This document shows positions 34,101-49,100 of a DNA stretch of 64,000 nucleotides, piece after piece (positions within the stretch are counted from its first letter, which is position 1; the number at the start of each line of letters is the position of its first letter). The stretch comes from Zhengitettix transpicula (lineage: Eukaryota > Arthropoda > Insecta > Orthoptera > Tetrigidae), in assembly GCA_037074705.1 (NCBI GenBank), contig CM073595.1:65586139-65650138 (forward strand), in the 5' to 3' direction. The position numbers and the translations under genes are program-made. The notes under the pieces are model-generated. The model was not told the origin of the DNA, made no database searches, and saw only the letters and a list, made by a program, of their open reading frames with translations.

Positions 34101-37100
34101 TCTTTACACACATTTGAGCACATTTTTGATGCATTGGATTGTTTGGATTTGAACTTAAATTGGAATGGCACGACTTCAGCATTGTTTTCGCATTATATTG
34201 GGTATTCTTATACGAAGATAGGTAATGTATGAGAAATGACCCAAACTGTGTACGTGTAAACTTTACTGTTCCCGGTGAACATTCGAAATATTGTGAGCTT
34301 GAAAAAATCGAACTCTGTTGATGTCTACTTGTCTGGTCATTAGAGCGAGGTACGTTTTTAATAGCGTCTATTGTCGACTCGTTCCATTCATCCCGAGCTC
34401 GAGAGAGGGAGAGGGAAATAGCGGAAAACACGCATTACAAGATTTTCACAAGTTTTGTTCAGCTTTTGTATCGTGATATCGCCCGTAATACAGCACTCAG
34501 AAATATGTATTTTGAAAGACATCGACGGTTCTTCGCAACGGAATTGTCTGCATCGTGTCTGAGAAAGACATTGTCATTACTTTGTAAATTGTGGAAACGT
34601 CTGGAATCCAGGAAATTTAATATCAACTGAAAAATCAGGTGTTTTTTTTCATAGAAAAGCGGAATGTAATGGAATGGGTCAGATTTTGGTTTCTTAATTT
34701 TAAACACGAAAGTCTTGTGAGATGACACAAAAAGGGAACTTTTTACGTGAGGGGTATCCACTTTGTTGTCTTTTAATGGCATAAGAAGGGATGGAAAGGA
34801 AAGGGTTTTAGATTTATTATTCATTCCATTAGTCCTCGGTCAGTGAAATAAGATACGCCGTAATATATAATTTCAAGAAAAGAATAAAATATTACAATTA
34901 CAAAGTTAAGAAAACTTTGTACTTTACAAAAAAATATGTATTAAAGCAACGATAAAGATAATATTATAACAGTTATTAAAGAAATGATAACTATATTAAT
35001 CTTCAATTTTCAATCGGAGGAGTTTCCAACAGCAAATCTTATTTGATTCCCCTAGAGCATGAACATTCTAGAAGATTATAATTGTAAATTAATAGCATAA
35101 CTTGATAGGATACCAGCGAGCTATTTTATTAAAGAGGATCTAATCTGCCCTTTCTATCTGCGAACTCTTTCAGCGAAAATATGCTCCATTAATTAACAAA
35201 GATTTACAACTCTCTCTAAATAAATCTTGTAGTTAAAGTTTTTAGAGATTTATTCCGGAATAATGAATGCTTAGGCGATGATTTTCAATGCGGAGTTGAG
35301 AGTGATTTATAGTGTTGTGTAAATGATTTGCGGAAGGTAGAGGAAGGTAGCCAGTGGGTGACTAGGGCCATCGGGCTGTAGTTTAAGGATCCTACCCGGC
35401 TACCTGCCTAAATGCCTACAGAAACCAGTATCGGGCTCCTGGTACTTGTCCCACGCCCTTCTGATAACGGGAGACGAGGGTTTGTTGTGTGGACGCAACT
35501 TACTCGAGTCCGTGCCTCGACCGGATTTGGTGGGCGTTGGTCGACTGCTCCAGCGGGAACACGGAACAACTCTTACCGTCTGCGACCCCTCAAAGCCAGC
35601 GCAGGTGCCGTGACTTCAATTCCTTGCTTCAGAACCAAGCACAGGACGAACTTAGCCCTTCCGGGTTTCTCCTGAGCAGTTGCATATATGTGCAGTTGGC
35701 AGCACTGCGGAACAGTGAGCTTAATGCAGAGACAACAATGCCCATTAGTAATTGTGAAATGGTTTGGGTCACTTTTCATAAATTTCCGTTTTTCCGTTTC
35801 TGTATATACGTACACAGACACATATATTCAGCCTCGGACACAATTAAAATAATCAAGTATTACACTCCAATTATTGTGCTTAGAACCAACTTGGTGGCCT
35901 CCCGTGTAATTGATAGCGATCAGTGCACGTTGAAAGAAAACTGATGAGGCCGTAGACGAACTGCAACGAGAGAGGGATCTCATGGACTGACTAGATGAAG
36001 GTATCCATAGAATGGGAGAATGGATATAAATTATTTACTGATGAAAAAATATCGAAATGAGGGAGGTCTTGAATAAGGTGCTACAGAAATTGATTCTAAT
36101 TACGACAAAAATTTTGTGTCGACGAGGCTTACAATCGTAGTTTGTTAGGCATTTCAAATTTTATTTCTCGTGTATGACGCAGTCATTAGTCGAGGGGCTT
36201 CCTTTCGGTCATTCTCAGATTTCCCGATATTATTCAGGGTTAAGGCCTGATCGCTTTCTCCCCGTGTCCAAGTTTCCCAAGCGAGACCGTATGACTGTTG
36301 GAGCGTGTACAATCGTGAACACTTGATAGTTATTCTTGAATGTTGAGCGCCCCTCTCCTGCAGAGAGTGGTGGTAGCGGGGATGGCGCCGATGGCGGGGA
36401 CTGCAGTGTGAGCGGGAACGTCTCCGGTGCCGGTCGTGTACCTCACGCACTCACGCACACGCACGCACGCACTCGCTGACGTCGCTCCTGGCTCTTGCAG
36501 CGGGCGAGTTCGGGCCTTACGCAACGCGGTAAGTCTGCGTAGACAGCATATGGCAAGCCGTCGCGAGTGACAAAGTAGTCTTTGTGTGAATACGGAGCTT
36601 CCGCCCCGGGGTTGACGCAATGTTCGTGACTTCCGGTGCATCTGAGCGTAACACGGGACGTGTCTACGTTGGCCCGCCTTCGCCTTGTCACGGCTGTTCT
36701 GTCACTTTATCCAATTGAAACCCAATGCTGCGCTTACTTTTGCCACTCGTCGTCATGTGAATTATTCGTTAATGATTTGTGAACTACATGCGTTATGGTT
36801 TTTCTCCCTTTCTCTACATCGTTTCTAAATTTTGTTTCAGGTACAGGTTAAACAACATTTTTGCTTAACGTAGATATGCATAATAAGTCAAATACAGACG
36901 ATTTAATGAAGGAAATATAAAGGTTCGAAATAGATAACTGAGACAAGACTCGAATAGAAGAAAAGTTCTCATCAATTCAAGAAAGTTCATAAGCACACAA
37001 ATTCCCAAAACCATGCCAGTTCTTAGAAGAAGGCGTGTTCAGAAGCACGTAGATCCTCCCTTAAGATTCTTTGAATACTCTGTAGTCGTGGGCAGAAAAT

Positions 37101-40100
37101 TAGGCGAGTGAGATCATGTATGTCAACGGTGGGCAATCCCCGGCCACTAAATTCCTCTGTTGCATATTATTCCTGCAGTTGACCAAAATTTTAAAATAAT
37201 AATTTAAATTAATTAATTTTATGTGTAAAATGATTTCCCTCTTGGGCACTCCTTATTTGCTGTGAGAATTTTTTTTTTCAAAATAATTTAACGAAAGCAA
37301 AAACTTCCACCAAATATTGAACTTCTTGCAAAAGAAATGCAATCCCAAGTTTCTAATTAGAGTTGTAACACTATTATTTTATTATACGGAATACCAACAC
37401 TATGTATACTTACATATCCTGTACCTTCGCTTTTTAAAAATAATTAGTATTGCCATCAATTGTTTTTGTTTTTGGCCGTTGCCTACCGTACATTTTTCTG
37501 TACGGCCCCCCACAAAATAAAAGGTTGCACACCCTTCATCTACGTCATTAACAAATATTCTACTGGCAAAGGAAACCAAGATCAACGTTGCCAAGTTCGA
37601 GCCTAACTTCACTCAGTCTTGGATTTAGTCGCCTCTTGCAAGTAGACTCTCACCCGCCTAGTTTCCTGGCCGTGAATACAAATATATTCTTCTGTACTGG
37701 AGAAGAGTTTTCTTCTCTTTCTGCGCATCTTATTTGTGTATCCCTCTACATTGAATTGCACATTTAGTTCACACAGAAAATTTAACACTTATTGACAGGA
37801 TAATAATTCAGTAAATCAAAGTTCGATAATATTTGGTAATTTACTCGTTCAGTTCCTGATGTGGATGACATTATTTTCTCTTTAATAATAAGAAAGATAG
37901 ACAAAAACAAGCAAAAGAAGTGATAATATAAATACCACACTACGTCTTCTGGAAGCCTTTTTCATTTCTTCAGGTGCAGAAAAAACGCAATACAAAACTC
38001 AAAAACGAAGAGAAACGCAACGACAATGGGAAAGCAGAAGGTTTAGTGTAATAATAAGGGATGGTAGCAATTCTTGAGTTTCTGTACATTAATTGCTGTG
38101 ATGTTTGATTTAATGTGAAGCATCTCTGATATGAGTCTGGAATTGTACCTGGTATCAATGTCTAAAATATTAGCATTTCGCCAATAAAATGTATGTTTCG
38201 AGTTGATGATATGTTTGGAGACTACAGATTGTCTTTGATATTAGACATATGTTCCTTGATACGGGTATTCAGGGAAACGTTTTGTTTGCCCTATGTAGCA
38301 GGAATCACAATTAGAGCAAGAGATTTTTTTAAACTACAAAATGTTTGCTGTAGGTGTCAAGTTGGTCCTTGTGGTTTTTAATCAAGAAGTAAAGTGTTAG
38401 TAGCTCTGTAAATGATGGATATTTGATATTTTTTTAAAAAGAATTGGACGAATTTCTGATGTAGAAATTTGTAATAAGGGAGTACGAGTAAAAATTTGGG
38501 CGAGTAACAGTAGGATATTGCATTTTATTCAATTTAATGTTTATGTATTTTTATTAATAAAATTTAAAGGGCTCCCATTAGAGATTAAAATGTTCCGGAC
38601 GATATTTATATCGATTGAGTTACAAGATTGTATACGATAGCTCTCTTTTGGATAGGAGGATGATCAGAGAACTAGCTTTAGGTTAACATAAAGTTTAGCT
38701 GTTTATTCTTTCGATTGAATTCTTAATCTCAGTGAGATTGGATGATCTCGCGTTCTATTTTACATAGGTAAATGTCTGAGCATTTTGATAAGTCGTTACC
38801 GATGTAGCAGTCAGGATCCACGTCCTACGAGGGATTTAAGGCTACGCAAGCAAACAGTCCTCGTATTTGCCTCAGATATGTTATCGGAAACGATTTCACT
38901 CCTAGTTTGCTATACATTGCAGAGTTTACATCACTCGCATAAAATATATTGACAGCAGTGCTGTACAGAGAAATGTAAAGGAAAGTTGAACAAGTTTCGT
39001 AGGAGCAGCATTCTTGAACAGCAACCAAACCACTTACCGTAGAAGAAGCTACCATAATTGTATTTATGGAGAAAGGAATTGCGCTGAAGTAAACTTGGAC
39101 GATTTGGAATCCCGATAAAGAAAAGTGAAGCTATGGATACGCTGTGCTTTACAAACCCTGTAACATTAAGTGACTGAAGGGCAAGTCTTTAGGTTGTCCT
39201 AACAACAACCCGAGGCACGTTACTGCGTAATCCAGGTTTATTAAACAATGATACAGGAAATGACAACAGCAGGAATTCGATCACGCAAATGGTGAGGATC
39301 ATTCACTGAAATAGTTCAGTACTAAGTGAGATGTCCGATAAACCTCGGGTCACAGTTCCAGAAGCCTCTCTGGTGATCTGAGAGATCCCGTCACGTTTCT
39401 GCTACGATCGACGTTCAAATAATCGACTCAAAATTTAATGATTCCATGTGTAACGTTATCGCGGGAATTCGCGATATGAGAAACAGTAGCTTGCGGGAAA
39501 GAAACGAGAAAATTGTTCACAATTATATGCACAATTTGCCTATTCAAGAATGCTTTAGCTGACCCGATGTGGTGTAGTGGTCAGCGTCCCGGTTAGTTCG
39601 TGGGTGTTGTGTGTGTTTCCATAGTGAGAAAGTCCCCGACACAGTCGAATACAAAAGCAGTTGATGCGGCTAGAAAGAAAATTTTAAAAAAGAATGCGGA
39701 CAAGTCACATTATACAGGAAATACAGGAAAAGTGGACTCGAAGAGAAACTGATCTAGCGCATACATTCAGATAGTTAATGATAAATTATATATGATAAAA
39801 TAGTTTACTGTCGGTAAATAAAACACTGTTTCCATGTCTGTAATTTAAGGGTTCTCAGATTTTTTGTAAAAATTTACGAAAGTTAAATTTTTTTTTGTAG
39901 TAACAGGCTACACGAGGGTAATCCACGTTGTGGGAACTACCCTTTAATAGCATAGGTAGGGATTTGAAAGGGGAGATGTGGAAGGGTACAGTTCTGCATT
40001 TTTGTAAATGACTTACGGAACCCCCAATAAGATTTTGGTATTGTCGTTATTCAATTAATGCACGGTCAGTCAAAGGTATGTAAAGAAATAGGAACATTTA

Positions 40101-43100
40101 GATTGAATTAAGAGTACAGTTAATTGTAATTTATGCAATGTATTTCTATAAAGTTGTATAAATGTAAACAAATATGTGTAATTAAACAAAGTTGGCTTTT
40201 CAGTAGGAATACAGAATTTGTTTCTTCGTATTATTAGTGAGTAATAATACATCATCTAATTTATATTTCATATTTGGGAAGGACGTCGTAAGTGTACAAT
40301 TCCTGAGCTATTAATAATAAAAACTGACGAATTTCTTCAGTCGATATTTGTGAAAAAAAATTGTGTGTATATCATTATCATTTCACATATTTGAATGTAA
40401 ATGTGTAAAGATTAAGGAAACGTATTTCAATTTCTGATCTACTTTCAGCATTTATTTCCAGTAAAAAAAATCGTATATATCCAAATTGGGAATAATTCTG
40501 ATAACAATGTACTTCCTTTTACGGCCACAGAAACATGAACGTCCAGAACCTGGTGCATAACCGTGAAAAATTAGTTAATAATTTACACCGGGAAAGCTGT
40601 CTTTCTTATTAAAATTATTTCCGTTGTGAGAGTCTGTGCGTTATTTAGGAAGTTAAATTTATCAGTTATTTTATTTAAGATGCATATCTTTAAAATGAGA
40701 ACAAGAAATGCACGTGAATTTTGGGAACTGCATTAGACACCTACTTTTTTTTCTTTGTATTATAGAAAGCCATTTAATTGTGTTTATGGGACTTTATATG
40801 AAAACTTATGGAACGAATAAAAAATGATTGACTATAATTTTACATTTGTAATCTTAGTAATTATTGATTTTAAAAAAATAATTACACAATACGAAGAAGA
40901 TGAATATGGGAACGCCAAAATCATTCCGCTTAAAAAAAATTGATTTGCTGAAAAATAAATAAAATTAAACAAATAGTTTTTAATTTAAATAAAAATTAAT
41001 TATTTAATTTCAAAAATTACTAAATTAAGTACCACATTATTAATTTAGTGAATTTTCAAACAATGCAACCTGGCCGATAACACATTTAGGGATAGAGGTC
41101 GAGTTGCGTTGCATAAAAATAACGAAAAAAATCGGGGGGTTATGGATAAATGACATCTGTGGCATCGCAGGGCACTCAGCTAGTTCTAAATAAATTTTTC
41201 TTTGTACGCGGAACCTACTTGGCTCCTGTTGAGTCGTTTTAAATCGTTGCGACGAAGATTCAGATTAGAATGTTCGTTATTAGGGCTGGTTAACCAGGTT
41301 TCCATCATTTATTGGCCAGGTGATAAGTTTCAATTATCATTCAGAGCTGTTCCCTTGCAAAACTAAATTGAACGAAACAGACCTGCGTGGCTGAAGTGAC
41401 TCTGATACGTTCACGTCATAAATTGATTTCATCCTAGGTGGAAAGTTGTTAAATAATTGCAAAAGGCAGTATTATTTTTGTAACTCACCTGAATCAATAC
41501 GTCATTAAGCAGTAATATTTATCATTGTACTTCCTTTTACGGCGCTGAATTGAAATTACAATTGTTTTTATATTCCACCACTTCTTAATTTTAAGACTTT
41601 TCAATTCACTGTAATAAAAACTCAACCACTCCCCGTCAAATAATAAAATTATCTAAGTACAAAATTTAAATTTAAACAATTTGACAGTTTCAAATAGTTT
41701 TTTCCCCCCAAAATTTTGCCGTGCCACTCATTCCTAATATTCAAGTGTTTTGAAGTCTGATGTTAAAAACTAAATGAGAACATAGATACGCTTAAATTCT
41801 TTTATTTGACGATTAAACTTTGAAATATCCAAGACAGCAGAATTCTACGATATTTTACTTTCCTGTGTATTTCCCTCCTATTTATTTATTACACTAATAA
41901 TCGTCTGATAATTATTGTAGTTGAAATAACTGCGCTATCTCATCAGGAGAATGATTTTCGAGGGAAAATCTTTCTTTTGACACGTCCGTACGTCGCTTGC
42001 GTCCAAGTATGTCGTTCACTTTCGCAATGTGCTGTATGTGCAAATACATGGGAAATAAAAACTTGCAGAGAAAACGAAGAACGGAGCCGGCAAAATATTC
42101 CTTTCTTAGGCGGTAACTACAGAAGTTAAACGGTTTGCCTGCAAACATACAACAGATTTTCCCTCTGAGTATTAAAATTAATAATAAATTAGAATTTAAT
42201 AATAAATTACTGCTAAAACGGACCCAGTATCATAAAATAAAAAATTAAAGTAGCAAAAACTTAACTGATTATAAGTAAATAAAAATAAAAGAATGCTAAC
42301 GATGAATAGTTAATTCTCAAGAATAATAAAAATATTCGTTATGATGACTTGTTTAACATTCTAATTACTCTCCGTAAGGTGTTGAAGGAATCTCGCCATA
42401 GTGTTTGCTAGGTACGGTAATGGGTCAGTGTTAGCTGCAGCCGTGGGAGGCGTGAGTCATTCCATAAGGAGCTTCAATTCCCCAGGACTGAGTTGTCTCG
42501 ATGACGCGAGTGTTACGTCACCGCTTAAGTCAAAGAAGAGATTCGACATTCAAATTATTTGCTGTAGCCTTAATAAACGTATTTTAAAGCCATTATTTTA
42601 TAGCTTACTAACTGAGTGCCCGGCGTTGCCCGGGTATTTATTTAAATTAACCCGGAGTAAAAAATTGATTCCACAGTAAACATTTAACCAGCATCAATAT
42701 CGCCAGTGTTTGCAACATTTACCCATTTACATTCCCCTCCCCGACCTAATCCCTTGGAATCTAACTCCAAATAAACCAGGATGATGACTGACGGTATTCA
42801 GTAATTCTACTGCATAAAATAAAAGTGTCTCAAAAATCACGATTAATCAAAACAGTAAAAAATACTAGCTAACTTAGAAAAGTCTAAAAATACTCCCGGT
42901 ACCTTAAAGGAGTGAAGAAATACAACCGTTAACTAAGTAGAGACTAAAATATAGCTGGTACCCTAAGAAAATAAAAAATTACCCATTAACATAAGAGGGT
43001 CAAAACTACTCCGGGTAACCTATTGTCAGTCACGTCCACCTCCATGCGGAGGAACATAAAATATCATTAATCACCATGGTTAATGCGAGAATTAAACTCT

Positions 43101-46100
43101 GAGACTCCTATAATCCCGGAATCGACTCTAATAACATTCTTTGTTGCATTACTTTGTATGTAAAACTCTTCAACCACCAATATGGGTGATTCCCTCCCTT
43201 GGGTTTTGGAGTTGAAATTAGACACTTAAAATTTGTATAATGACACTATCAAATTGAGCGACACCGAAAGCGTTTTATTCGATGCTTTTAAATTCCATTC
43301 CCACCCCTAGAGGTGGTAGGTGTGTCTTAACCCCTCAGTGTTTGTTGATGGATCGTGAGTAACATGTGTATAAAGTTTGGTAGAAATTGGTCTACGCATT
43401 GTCAACGGAAATTTCACTCCCACATCTAGGGACTGAACTACAACTTAACTGGTATAGTGAATGTCATAGTTATATTAATTGACTTCTGTAACCCTGGATT
43501 TGACACCAATCTCGGTTGTTTCGCGTTATTTTTATGTAACGCCCCTCCACCGCCTCCCTTATGGTGCTTTAAGGGCTTGAAATTATACACTAAATACATC
43601 TGGAAACTATTAATCACATGGACTCCAAAAAATCTACGTTAATATAGGCCGTTTTAGCATGTTTTTAAATATCACCCCCGTTCACCCCTTGTGAGTTTCG
43701 TAACGCTTCTAAAGGCCGACAGAAACCTTTATCGGGGTGCGCACAACATCGCAATCCGATGAATGGTTTAGGGGACACATAGACATTAATTTTTATATAT
43801 ATTGACATTAATTTGTTTTGCTAAACCACAAGAAACTACTACTTGAGATGTCAAACTGACGAAAAATGAATACTTTGCTAAAAGGAACAGAAAATTGCAA
43901 TGTCTCCGAAGCGACAGAAAACTTATCGTGTAAGAGAGATGAACGTTAATCAACATATGCATGTATAAATAATTTTTGAAAGTTTTTGTATTACGTTTTG
44001 TTCGCATTCCGGATCGAAACCTTTGGACACCGATAAATGTCAATTACAGGAGAGGCCGAAATGAGTTTCACGTTTAGCGTTATTAGTTCCTGAAATAACC
44101 TCTTTGTGTTTTAGTTCTTTATTTTCCAGCTTGGGGCTCATTTCCGCCGCATTTGTGAGAATATCACTGGGTAAAACTGAAATTGATCTGTAAATGGTTT
44201 CCGTCAAGTAAAGTTGTTGTTCAGTTTTTCCATTGTATGAGACAAAAGTGTAATTGTAAACGAATAGGGATATGAAATGTGTAGAGATTTGAAAATAGCT
44301 GCTGAGAAATAATACGAAGAAGAAAATCGTATTTCGTCCTCAGGTTGTGGAGTATTCAGAGGATGAGTAATGCCGTTGATGTAGTGCAAAAATCGTTCTG
44401 TCTTAATTGCATTTATTGCTAAATGGATATTAATTTATTAATTACGAAACTGAGCATTTGTATTCGTTTCCTCGGTAATTGTATTCCTTGAGCTCTAACA
44501 GTGCTTCGGAAACGTTTGAATTAAGCGGTAGTGCCGATTAGTTCCATTATTTACTTGAGACATAAGTCGAAAAAATATTAAATCTATTTAATGTGACTCA
44601 CTTAAGTGATGGCGTTGACTGGTCCTGGGGAAAACTCGGGTCCTATATTTAGTCGGGAATTCGAAATTGGAAGATGGTCTCAGTGGGGGAGCAGAGTGCA
44701 CTGGAATCCACTTGAAAATACTCTTCGTAGCCGTAGTATTTATAGAACTCTATTCCTGTGAGCGTGAAAGTTGTCTACATCTTCCGCCAGGCATCGAATC
44801 AGTGACTTCTTACTTCAATGTCATTGTCAGTTTACAGAAAATAAGTATATGTATAAGCAGACTACAATATTTTTGTACAGCTTAATCCGACTGTACTCGT
44901 AACCCTCGAAATTAGGCGGGAGAGGCTGGTTTGTGGTTTTGATTTTCTCCATTGCAATCGGATGAATGGTTTAGGAGCGCACAGGGGACACACAGGCATT
45001 CATTTTTATATATAGATATATAAACGCCGGTAAGGATGTGCCATTGTCAACATAAATAAAACAGTTTGCACGGAAAGGAAAGAGAAAAAGGTAGTGCTTA
45101 CTTGAAATTGAAGCTCAGGACGGGAGGATGTCCTTCAGCCTCTTTCCTAAGGAGAAAGAAGTACGTAAATAAATTATTAGTGTTTAAAAGTCCATGTATT
45201 GCCTAGAATCAACCCTGGATTGGTGAAATACAGGGTCAATATGAAAAAATATTCTAGATTGAAGTGAGTTTTTTCGGTTTCTACACGGTTAATGCATTTT
45301 TAACAAATGTTTCATGAAAGGCTGGCGTTGAGCAGAGGGGCAATTTCATTTCCTTTGATTTTGCGATCAAATTACGTTTTATGGGGCGTTGTTATTCATG
45401 TCTGTGGTCTGCGGATTGTCCAGTCTGCTGTGGATCCTGGTATCCTTGTGATTAACAAATCCTTAAAAGGCTTGCATTGGTTTTCATTTCAGATGTAGAA
45501 ATCTAACGTGATATCACGGGAAGTTAACTGTCACGCAACAGTAAGTTTACATTCGTTTGCTTTCTGGCGAAGGTGACGTTGGTTTGGAAACACAACCAAG
45601 CAGTCTTGCAACACAGACTTTGGCTAGAAAACGGCATAACCTTTGCCCTGGCTTGTTAGTAATTCTGAAACATGTTTATGATTAAATATTACGTGATCTA
45701 ATGGGTTTCTGTCCTGATATTTTTAAATTACTGTGGCAATTTTATATCTATTATAGGCGCCAACAAGATGTAAAGCCGACCTCCAGTGGTCAGCGTCACT
45801 GAGGTCCCCGGGTCGGATCCCGGCGAGGGCATGGCTGATGTTTGTGTTTTCTCCCACAAATTCACCTCCAGTGAATTTTTTTTAAAAAGAAAGATAAAAT
45901 TCGTGGGTTGTATGTGTAACTTTATTTTATCCATGATTGTCTTTTGAAGTGTGATTGATCATTGGCATTGAGGGTGGTTGAATGCTTGGAACATGTTTAT
46001 TAAGATACAAATGTGCACCTTGGCGGTGGGAAACTGTGTGTGGTGGAATTTTCTGTCAGGTCTCCATATACCCTGTGTGTTCCTAATGTCCACTCCGTGT

Positions 46101-49100
46101 TTCTTCTTATCTAGACGAGGGCTTCCGACCTTGGCACTGCCGATCAAGGACGTAGACGAAGTCTCAATCATGCTACCCTTCAGTTGACATTTGGTAGATT
46201 TTATCAGCTGTTCCGTTGTCTATTATTGAAGAAATAATGAAAAAGTGGAAGAAGGAATAAAAATTTCTAACTAACAAAGTCTGTCGCTCTCATCCGAACC
46301 ATATAAATGTAACAGTTTTTTTTAAAAAAAATATATTAAGAAAATTTATAGTCCGTAGAGTTTACTGTTAGACAAATATTCGATTATAGTATTTACTGAT
46401 AAAAATCACTGTTCAGTGGGTGACAAATAACCGCTACAGTTATGCGGAACATAACTTTATTTACACAGACAAAGCATTTACAGCGACGTGCGTTCTGACA
46501 GAGAGTTTAACAAAGACTGACTTTAATAAAGGAAACAACAATGTACCAGCAGTAGTGACTCCAAAGAGAGTTGAATGTTTATATTTCTAACATTTACAAC
46601 GCTGCAAATATTTAACATGTAGGCTTGGGCTCTTGAAGATGACCATTGTCATTCCAAGTTAGAGACGAGAGAAGCTGAGGAACTTGATAATAATGTATTA
46701 ACGAATGTTTTCCGCCATTTTACTTTGGAAAGATCTGCGCATCGGGGATAACTTGGTGTTTATGGGGTGCAATAAGGAGGGCATGGGGATGCTGGGAGGA
46801 ACGGATTTTAAGAGAGTATGTAGTGCCAGTAGGTAAGTGTGTGTAGGGGGGGGGGGGGGGGTGTTGACTTAACGTCCGATATGGCCAGATCCGCACCGCG
46901 TATTGAACTTATTCGGCCCTCGATTTTAATATTGTCTGATGAGAAATATCAAGACGCGAAAGAAAATTGATGCAATTATATGTATATTTCGATTTAGGGC
47001 AGTTTCTCAACGTGGTGCCCACGCCCCACTGGGGGGCAATATGAATGTTCAAAATAAGGCTTCTTTAGGATTTTTTCATTTGGTCTTTTTTATTTTTAAT
47101 ATTATTATTTATTATATTATACATCAATAAATTCATATTTAACGCCGTTGGCTTATATGGAACAGCATTTGCATAACTGATTCCGACTAAACAGAAAAAT
47201 AAACCACCACACGAACTAAATATAGTGGACCCGCAATTTTTACAAAGCTAATAATAATAATGCGCACAGGATTGCCTTGCTGTTATCGTAATTCGTGGTG
47301 AACCTCTTCCCGGAATGTCGGTCGTGTTGTTTCCGTGTTGGGGGGGATCTGTTAGTCTTCAGTATGTCTATCTGATGGAAGGACAGTCAAAGAGCATTTA
47401 TGACTTATGTATGAAGTAGTGGAGTATATGGAAGCGAAACTTGGCTTATTAGAAAGCTCTTCAACAAACCACAACATTGGTTGATACAGGCACAAGGTTA
47501 CGAATCAGAACATGTCTCACAATTTCAATTTTGTACTCAATTTCAACCTGCTGTGAAAAACTATGAATGAATATTGTTCTTTAATGTTGCTGGGTAGTTA
47601 AGCACCATAATTCTTGCATTGATCCTGTGTGGTGACTAGTTCAGACTTTTTTAAAATACATTTTTCAATATGTTTTAAGAGTTCAATTGTATACATATTA
47701 TATGTTTATTAAAATAGTATTTTTTGCCTTTACCTTTTCAGAGGCGGACGGGAGCAGCAGCAAGCCCCGTGGGGGTAAGCTGGCACGGCGTGCAAGATCA
47801 TTCAAGGAGGACTTCCTTGAAATTCTTTCCCAGATGCGCTCCCCAAGTAGTGGGGGAACAAGTGGTTCCCAACGTTCAGGGTCTCCTCATTCTCCTAAAT
47901 CAAGAAGTGCTGGTCAGAAGGGAGCCAGTGTTGACCAAATGGACAATACCGAAAAAAATCCAGCACGGGACCTTGATGACCATGTTAAACAGGTAACTGA
48001 AATGAGGAAGTCAGTGGGTGAGAACTATATTGGTGAAATTATTTAACTTATTTATATTTGTGCACATGAATTATTTGTATCCAATACCTGATTATGAAAT
48101 AGGTTCACATATGTTAATGTAATGCTGTATGACCATTCATGGTCAGCATCCTCCTTAGGACAGTTGGCAATTTTCAAGAAATATCTTTAGGTGGGTTGCT
48201 AGCCACCTCCCCCTTCTCATCCCCAAGCTGGGATGAATCAAGTTTGTTATTGTCTGTAAAGTTGCCTCTGCCTGTGAACTTGTGCTCTCTATTTCCCGAA
48301 AACGAACAGTTGGTTATTGTTTTGAATGTTGGTCAATCACTCCTGTCACTGTTTTGTTTATTGTATCTCTTTGCCAAATTCTCATGTTCTAAGTCTATCA
48401 TTATTTCTTAATGCCTTTGGACTAAATCCTCTCTCTAACCCCTTTAGTTATTGTATGAGTTATTATATTTATTTAATGAATCTTTCCTTATATTTGTAGG
48501 TTCGATTTGCCCTGAAACATTTTCGAGATGTAGTGAGCAAGAACAAGTTGGAGGTACTTCCAGGAAATGGAACAGTTGTTCTAGAAACAGTAACAACTAT
48601 TCATAGTATGCTCAAGATGTATGTTCTTAATGAGCAAAGGTAACTAATATTCCTACAAACTTTTGAGGGTATTTTCTTTTACAAATTTTTGAAATATGAC
48701 TGATTTGTTGGTATTTTGCAGTTCAGCATTGGTTTCTGCAACAAACCAAGTGTATCAGTCTCTTGCCAAGCTTATAAAACTTTGTGATGATGTTCTCCTT
48801 ATTGGGGAAAGAGCTTTAAATAAAGAGAATGTAACGGAAGTCGTCCAGTTAGTTGAAGAAGCAGTTCAGGTAAAAGATATGATTTTCAATAGTTAACAAA
48901 GGCTAAAAGTGAAGTTAACAAATGTGCAATGTTAACATGTTGTTGACTTTGTTATATTTTTCTTCCAGAATTTAGTGTCACTCGCCCAGGATCAGATTGC
49001 ACATCGTGAATCAACAACAAAGGCGAACCACAGTACTAATAACCATCTGCAACCCCTACTGGATAGAAATCCCACTTATCCTCTTTCTGGTGCTGACTTC

